From: Haliotis asinina
Lineage: Eukaryota; Mollusca; Gastropoda; Lepetellida; Haliotidae
DNA: 64,000 nt
Assembly: GCF_037392515.1 (NCBI RefSeq)
Contig: NC_090295.1
Coordinates: 14,031,001 to 14,095,000 of the forward strand
Direction of reading: 5' to 3'
Both the position numbers and the translations under genes were made by a program. Shown in pieces: positions 58,854 to 64,000 of this stretch. Under the pieces are notes generated by a model. That model made no database searches. It had not been told where the DNA came from and saw only the letters and a program-made list of their open reading frames with translations. The stretch's first letter is position 1; every line of letters starts with the position of its first letter.

Positions 58854-60438
58854 AATAATGTCGTACATCATTTCTATATCTATATATACATATATATATA
58901 TGTATTGCAAACGTATTCCATTTTAACCTTTAGTATATGTCTGTATTTACAATTACTCGATCATATAACATCCTATATTTTGTAAATTTATATTCTACCT
59001 ATTTAACCATGTAACAAGTAATTGATATTATCTCCTTACTATACTCTCCATATTCTTTCTTAGATTAACCTTGTATACTGTCAGATGGCTATAAGTTTAT
59101 TGTTCATACAATATGTTACACGCACAGTCTGGAGAATTGGTAATTCTTTCACTTTCCTGTACCTGTACTTGTCTATATGTAGTGTTGATGATGTTTATCT
59201 GTCAATACAGATAACACTCGATTCGCATCTCTCTTTAACGTATTCCTATAATCCCTCTCTCGAATTTCTATGTTGTTTGTTAAAGTATGTTGCACCACAA
59301 AGTATGTGTCTTAAGTGTTTATAATAATATCTTGTCGATGATTACAACCACATCAACGTATTCTGGTGTGGGTCGCTCGTAAGCTTAAGCCCAGTACACA
59401 CGGGTTAATGCGTCGTTTGTACCTTGTATCGTACTTTGTCTTCACAAGTTCCTTACTTGGCTACATACCTCCATGGAGCATAATATCCAATTCAGGTCGT
59501 TGTCATCCATATTACCATGTCTCTAGAACTTCACTACTGTTTACATTATGTCACAGAGGTTGGTTGTGGTTTAACACTTTTTCTCAAGTGTTGCAGCTCC
59601 ATAACCGATCAACGTTCAGTTGGGACAGAAGTTACACACGTCCCCTACTGTCATCGGACCCCCGCCAACATCGATCATCTGACTCCACACTTCAGTGCGC
59701 TCACGTCACAGCCAATGCACACGCCAGACGACTTAACACACTACGTTGTCCATCATCGCCTAGCATCGCAGATGACATTGTTCTGCCACCCATCCATGGC
59801 ACGATCGTTCAACTTGATCTGCTGCTCGTCGGGTAAACAACATGTTTGTCCAGGACAATCTACTGATGTGCGGACATTTTTCAACTTCTCACGAGGTTAT
59901 CTAACAAGATCATCCTGTTGGATCTTACCACGCTGTGTGTTTCATAACTAACTCTTCGCTGTGTGTACAATCTAACATTCGTTGTGGAGTTCGGTAACAG
60001 TGCCGGGCAGTTTATGCTGAACTTTTCCTGCCCAAACTAGTGACAGTAAATTCGTTTGGGGACCGATGACCAGTGAACTTTGTGACATTTGAGCTTGATC
60101 AGAACATGTCTGCTCATACACAGTGACATTTAATCGTCGTTATTATTTTTTTAACTTTATCGGAATAGGACTTGTGCTGTTGTGTACATGCTTTTGGTGC
60201 TCGTTCGAAGTAACACAGGAGCCATTCTCTTTCGCTCGTCAGTTAGGTACCTTTGGCATACTGATCGCTTTTGCGTTTCGTATTAACTTTCGTCAGAAAG
60301 ATTCCACATTTACTCTTCGATTTACGTGCTCCTGTATTGCTTCGTCTCTATGTTATGTTATGTTTTTTTTACATCCCTTCCATGTTCTCATGTTCACTTA
60401 TTCCGAGCTGTGGGCAGCTCTTGTCCACAGGCGGAGGA
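58854..60438. other. Noncoding 3' region of the LTR element
   Basis: AT-rich with an (AT)n stretch near 58877-58902. Several 100-150-codon frames overlap without recognisable domains. The last one near the 3' LTR is hydrophobic but lacks an ATG at its start. Confidence 0.4.
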
Positions 60439-61126
60439 TGTTATAAGGTGAAAATTGCAATCGTATACAAGAAACGATTTATACATCTATCACTGAGATT
60501 TGCGGTTAGTTCGGCATAACACCAATGCTATTACTATTGGGTAATATATTAAGGGATGGAAAAAGGGAATAAATGTCAAACAACACAACAGAATAGATTC
60601 GTCAAGTAGCAATTAAAGCTGAGTCACTGATTAGAATTAAGGGAGATTTCCAATCACGAGGTACGACATGAGACCAGGGAATGATGTAACTTTTAACGAA
60701 TCAGAGAGATGGTAGATGGTCATGTGACAAGGGTGGAGCAGGCTCGAACACCTTAAAAAGATACCGTCAGCACAAAAAGGTGCGAGGTGCGGTGCGGGTT
60801 GAAGAGACAGTAGAACGCTCACATCCCGAGAGCTTGCCCTACCCTGTCCAGGCCAAGACCAATTGTTATGAAGAGAGGGATCGAGTAAACCGATGTGAGT
60901 ATAGAAACTTGTGTTGAGTTATTCACTGTATGCCAGAGTGCCAGTACACGAATGATATGCGCTAGTTAGGAATCCCGGTTGTCAGACCAGTTATTCCTAG
61001 ATGTAGCCCCGGACAGATCAAGCGAGTATGCCACCAGAGCTGGCAGCACCCCCAATAAGGCAGAACGGTCGTCGTAACGGGTAACTGGTAAGAGGGTTTA
61101 CTAACACCCAAATCCCAGTTACGACA
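60439..61126 (+). repeat. 3' LTR
   Basis: 688 bp, same length and, by eye, same sequence as the 5' LTR. Confidence 0.95.
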
Positions 61127-61539
61127 CTTACATACCATCAAAACAATGAAAATAATTGAAACAACAAAAAACATAAAATAACAAAACAGAATTATAATTT
61201 ATTCACCACACATATTACACATTGCTGATTAAGATTAAGAAAATAAAGCAAAACAAAATATAAGCATATAATCGCAAATAGAAAATGCAATATATTGTAC
61301 TTGGGTTTACTACGCTCGAAACGAAGTACCCGGGATACCTAGCCCACTCAACGCGGGTGGCCGAGGGCTCAAGTGTAACAAAGACTTTATTACAGGTTCA
61401 CTTGGGGCTCCTTGTCCATAGCCTGGTAGGTGTCAAGTTCAAATGGCGTGCGGTCAATGATTGACGTTGTTTTTATTGCATATTATCGTTAGTAAACAGA
61501 CGCGGGGGTGTCACTAAAACCGACGTCGAGTTTTGTCAT
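61127..61539. other. 3' flank of the LTR element, nothing recognised
   Basis: A-rich stretch, then 'acgaagtacccgggatacct'; no supported feature. Confidence 0.4.
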
Positions 61540-62290
61540 GAACTGTTGCACCCAAAGTCTGTACATTTGGAGAGCACCTACATAAGAGGATTTTGCAGAC
61601 ACCAATTAATACATTTACCTTATTTTCGAGGTCACCGCGATACTGTGACCACTCTTCAAACTCTTGTTAACACGATAGCTCAATATGAACTGTTGCAACC
61701 AATGTCAACAAATTTGGTGACAGCCTGCACTGGGGGATTACACATACACCAGTTGACTTAAGTGACTGAGACCCCGTCTTCAACGTCACCACAAACTTTG
61801 ACCACTTGTCAAACTCTTCTTAACACGATAGCTTATGAACTGTTGTACCCAATGTCTACAAATTTGGTGAGAGCCTACATTAGGGGATTACACATACACC
61901 AGTTGACTTAAGTGACTGAGACCTCATCTTCAACGTCACCATAAAACATTGACCACTTACCTTAACGCGATATCTCATGGATTGTTGCGCCCAATGTCTT
62001 CAAATTTGGTGACAGCTTACATTAGGGAATTACGCAGACCTTGACATATCTTCAAGGTCACCACGACACTTTGACCACCTTTTAAGGTCCTATCTCACAG
62101 ACTTCAAGTTTGGTTACAGCCTACAGTTTTGTATTATGAAGGCTATGTTGGCTTGATTTGGGTGGCCTCGTCGTTATCCTTTAGGTGACTACAACACATT
62201 GACCACTTTTCAAACTTATGTAAAAGCAATATCTCACCCAGTGTCTTCAGTATTGTCACATCCTACATTGGGTGATTTCATCTTGTTTGT
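61540..62290. repeat. ~155-bp tandem array, about 5 units
   Basis: Unit words: 'gaactgttgcacccaaagtc', 'caaatttggtgacagcctac', 'attaggggattacacataca', 'cttcaacgtcaccac..actttgaccac'. They recur near 61540, 61690, 61845, 61980 and, more diverged, 62100-62290. Noncoding. Confidence 0.85.
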
Positions 62291-62365
62291 GACCATAAAA
62301 ATATTTTGCTTTTCTTTAGCGGCTGGGGACATTTCCATGTTAATGGCAAACTCGTGTTTTGTTGG

Positions 62366-62480
62366 GTTTTTTTTTTGTTTTTGTTGGGTTTTTTTTTTTT
62401 TTTTTTTTTTTGCTTTTTGTTTGCTTTTTTGTTTGTTTGTTTTTGTTTTTTGTTTGTTTGTTTGTTTGTTTTTGTTTTGC
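62366..62480. repeat. Poly-T / (TTTG)n tract
   Basis: Low-complexity run, with Phe-rich frames across it that are artefacts. Confidence 0.97.
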
Positions 62481-63167
62481 AGTGGAACGAGTCAGGTTAT
62501 TCACTTGATTCCATACACAACCAAACTTAGACTGCTCCTGTTCAAGATCTTATAATAATTCGGACAACCCGTTAACGTGCGGGAGCCTGGTCACTGCGTA
62601 TCCGCTATGTGCGCAGCACAGCTGTTGAAACCACTTTTCACTCCAGGTTGGGGGAAATTAGTGATCCGTTTTAACTCCGATTTCACGTGATTTTCATCGC
62701 GTTAAGTTTTAACTTGATAAGTTGAACTTGCCTTTTTGATACTTTGCTACTGTAAGGTAAATCCGGAAGTATCCGAATCTACTAAGTTGTGTTTTGCGTG
62801 GTATATGAGCTTTAAAAGCGCTAGTCGTCTCCAACCAGTTTTCTTTGAACTAACTGCCCTACATAGCCACGGACAGTTAAAATCAAACTACAAGTGAGAT
62901 TTGAGATTCAGAACATGCGAAGCTCTAGACTTCTCCATTTTAGCTTTGAGATTCGCACTGCTGAATGGGACATAGAACCTTGAATATTGGTGGGCGAAGG
63001 ATAAATCAATGACAGTGTATGAAATAAATATCGAAAGAACTGCTTTTCACTCTTTCAAACGTATTTTCGATCTGCGTCTGGAATCTGTGCGCACATCTGA
63101 TACCTTAGGAAAGATGCTGCTGAGAGACGTATTAGCAAGTTAAATTAGATTTTAGATTCGTTGGTCG
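62481..63167. other. Intergenic, nothing recognised
   Basis: No supported feature. Confidence 0.4.
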
Positions 63168-63278
63168 GTTTGTTGTTTAACGCCGCACACATATCCCATC
63201 TATAGGGCGATAATCCACTGATCAACAGCATGAGCATCAATCTGCGCAACTGGGGTACGATAACATGAGTCACCTATA
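63168..63278 (-). repeat. Partial SINE-A copy
   Basis: 'gtttaacgccgcacacatat', 'ataatccactgatcaacagc', 'atgagcatcaatctgcgcaa', 'ggggtacgataacatgagtc'. Confidence 0.8.
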
Positions 63279-63449
63279 TAACATTAAAAGCATAACGTCA
63301 TGTAAGAGAAAAGAAGACCCTAACATATAATTTACTATTACACACATGTATACTATCAAAAAAAAAGAAAGAAACGCATAGACGAAAAATCTGAAAATGT
63401 ATTTTCAAACATGTATACCTCGTCCACAAGTAGACTTTAGAGCATACAA

Positions 63450-63830
63450 GGAAGTGGATACTTTTAGATAACGACGACGTCACGACCCCGACGTCGGGTT
63501 TCCTGGCTCTCAGAACAATCTTTTCCAACCTGTTCCCTACTGTTTGACCGGATATCCTCTGAAGCCTAGGCACATAGGTTGCTGTGCCATCCCCCGTGGC
63601 AGTACGATCACGCACGTAGTGCCCGGATGTACCGTTCTTGGGCTACAGTGGTAACTCGAGGTCTGCCTCTACGGGGATGGTCATTTGTACCTGTTTGGTT
63701 GCAACCAGTTGCAAGCCGTGATATCTTATTCAGATTAACATTCAGTTGGTAATCTCCAACATGCATTCTTTCAATGTTGATGTTCCGTGCCGCAGAGTTA
63801 AGATGAGACGTAGTGATGTTTCACCTTGAA
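63450..63830 (-). pseudogene. Tc1/mariner-type transposase, N-terminal fragment
   Basis: On the - strand: RMHVGDYQLNVNLNKISRLA then NQTGTNDHPRRGRPRVTTVA, QERYIRALR and, after a frameshift, RDRTATGDGTA, PRLQRISGQTVGNRL and LRARKPDVG. This is the paired helix-turn-helix DNA-binding region of Tc1 transposases, including the GRPR AT-hook-like linker (family pattern: TGS..DRPRSGRPRVTT...RYI...RISxQTVRNRLxxxxLRARRP). The fragment stops where the catalytic DDE domain would begin. It is interrupted by at least one frameshift/stop near the RALR segment, and no TIR was found. A dead copy. Confidence 0.75.
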
Positions 63831-64000
63831 ACTCCTCCAAAAGATATGCCTTTTTCTGAAAGAAATCTGGATTTTTAACGCCAGACAACGATTGCTCTTT
63901 GCTGCACTATTTCAAATGGTTGTAGTTTTCTTTTTGCGTTGTGTCGATGCCGTTCTAATCCCTGTAAGAAATCTCATCAAAATCAACATTTGCAGGTAAA
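63831..64000. other. Window edge, nothing recognised
   Basis: May hold more of the Tc1-type relic on the - strand; the text is too diverged to tell. Confidence 0.3.

Larger units (their letters stand above)
50453..61126 (+). mobile_element. Ty3/gypsy-type LTR element with chromodomain and an extra ORF
   Basis: A 10.7-kb element with two direct 688-bp LTRs (TG...CA ends) that look identical by eye, so the insertion is very young. CTTA occurs just outside both ends (50449-50452, 61127-61130), a likely 4-bp target duplication. Order: gag, protease, reverse transcriptase, RNase H, integrase, chromodomain, then a ~1.2-kb spacer, an extra ORF with a RING-like cluster, ~1.6 kb of noncoding DNA and the 3' LTR. 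A purine-rich 'ggcggagga' abuts the 3' LTR as polypurine tract. The copy is broken, with about two interruptions in gag-pol; the rest looks well preserved. Confidence 0.93.

Noticed and set aside
59366-59951. Two overlapping 140-156-codon frames in the 3' part of the LTR element
   Set aside because: Overlap each other in different frames with no known motif; kept as noncoding.
60123-60446. Hydrophobic frame just before the 3' LTR that could be read as a small membrane or envelope protein
   Set aside because: No ATG at its start, no recognisable domain, runs into the LTR.
61540-62290. CRISPR-like repeat array
   Set aside because: Units are ~155 bp with no unique spacers, in a eukaryotic context: an ordinary tandem array.
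62199-62555. Phe-rich frames over the poly-T tract
   Set aside because: Low-complexity artefact, no conserved domain.

Overview
The window looks like nuclear DNA of a marine gastropod, most likely an abalone (Haliotis) or a close relative. This is an inference. It rests on spliced animal genes with GT-AG introns, AT-rich intergenic DNA, and dozens of copies of two short interspersed repeats. One has the core 'acgccgcactcagcaatattcc' style sequence (called SINE-A here). The other has a tRNA-like head (called SINE-B here). I associate both with abalone sequences. No bacterial or phage features were seen.

Layout: (1) 1-5480, the last eight coding exons and 3' UTR of an eIF4G gene (MA3 and W2 domains, + strand), with a SINE-A copy in the last intron framed by a perfect 13-bp target duplication. 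(2) 5480-12100, intergenic DNA with foldbacks, a ~195-bp satellite-like array, a 34-bp minisatellite, and a palindrome carrying hammerhead-ribozyme-like cores on both strands. (3) 12116-14730, a three-exon gene for a secreted or membrane leucine-rich-repeat protein of 375 aa with an LRRCT cap and one C-terminal membrane helix. (4) 18030-21120, a three-exon gene for a 293-aa coiled-coil protein of unknown function. A second, intact, inverted copy lies at 42450-45090 on the - strand, with the promoter-proximal TGACGTCA site kept in both. (5) 21120-32100, repeat-rich DNA with no convincing gene, including a second satellite array, a 652-bp TIR element and a second hammerhead-like foldback. (6) 32551-34848 (-), a single-exon 765-aa zinc-finger protein with nine C2H2 fingers. 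(7) 35000-42440, intergenic DNA with a broken LINE reverse-transcriptase 3' end (38690-39480, -), SINEs and microsatellites. (8) 45100-50450, intergenic DNA with SINEs, a diffuse triplicated repeat and a foldback cluster. (9) 50453-61126, a very young 10.7-kb Ty3/gypsy-type LTR element. Its two 688-bp LTRs look identical. It has gag, a pol ending in a chromodomain, and an unusual extra ORF with a RING-like zinc cluster between pol and the 3' LTR. (10) 61127-64000, a ~155-bp tandem array, a poly-T tract and a broken Tc1-type transposase fragment (-).

The host genes do not form a functional cluster. The things most worth a second look are the extra zinc-binding ORF of the LTR element, the inverted gene duplication with its conserved regulatory site, and the two hammerhead-like palindromes. 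Exon boundaries were placed by reading frame, splice consensus and, for eIF4G, remembered family sequence. No alignments or searches could be run.
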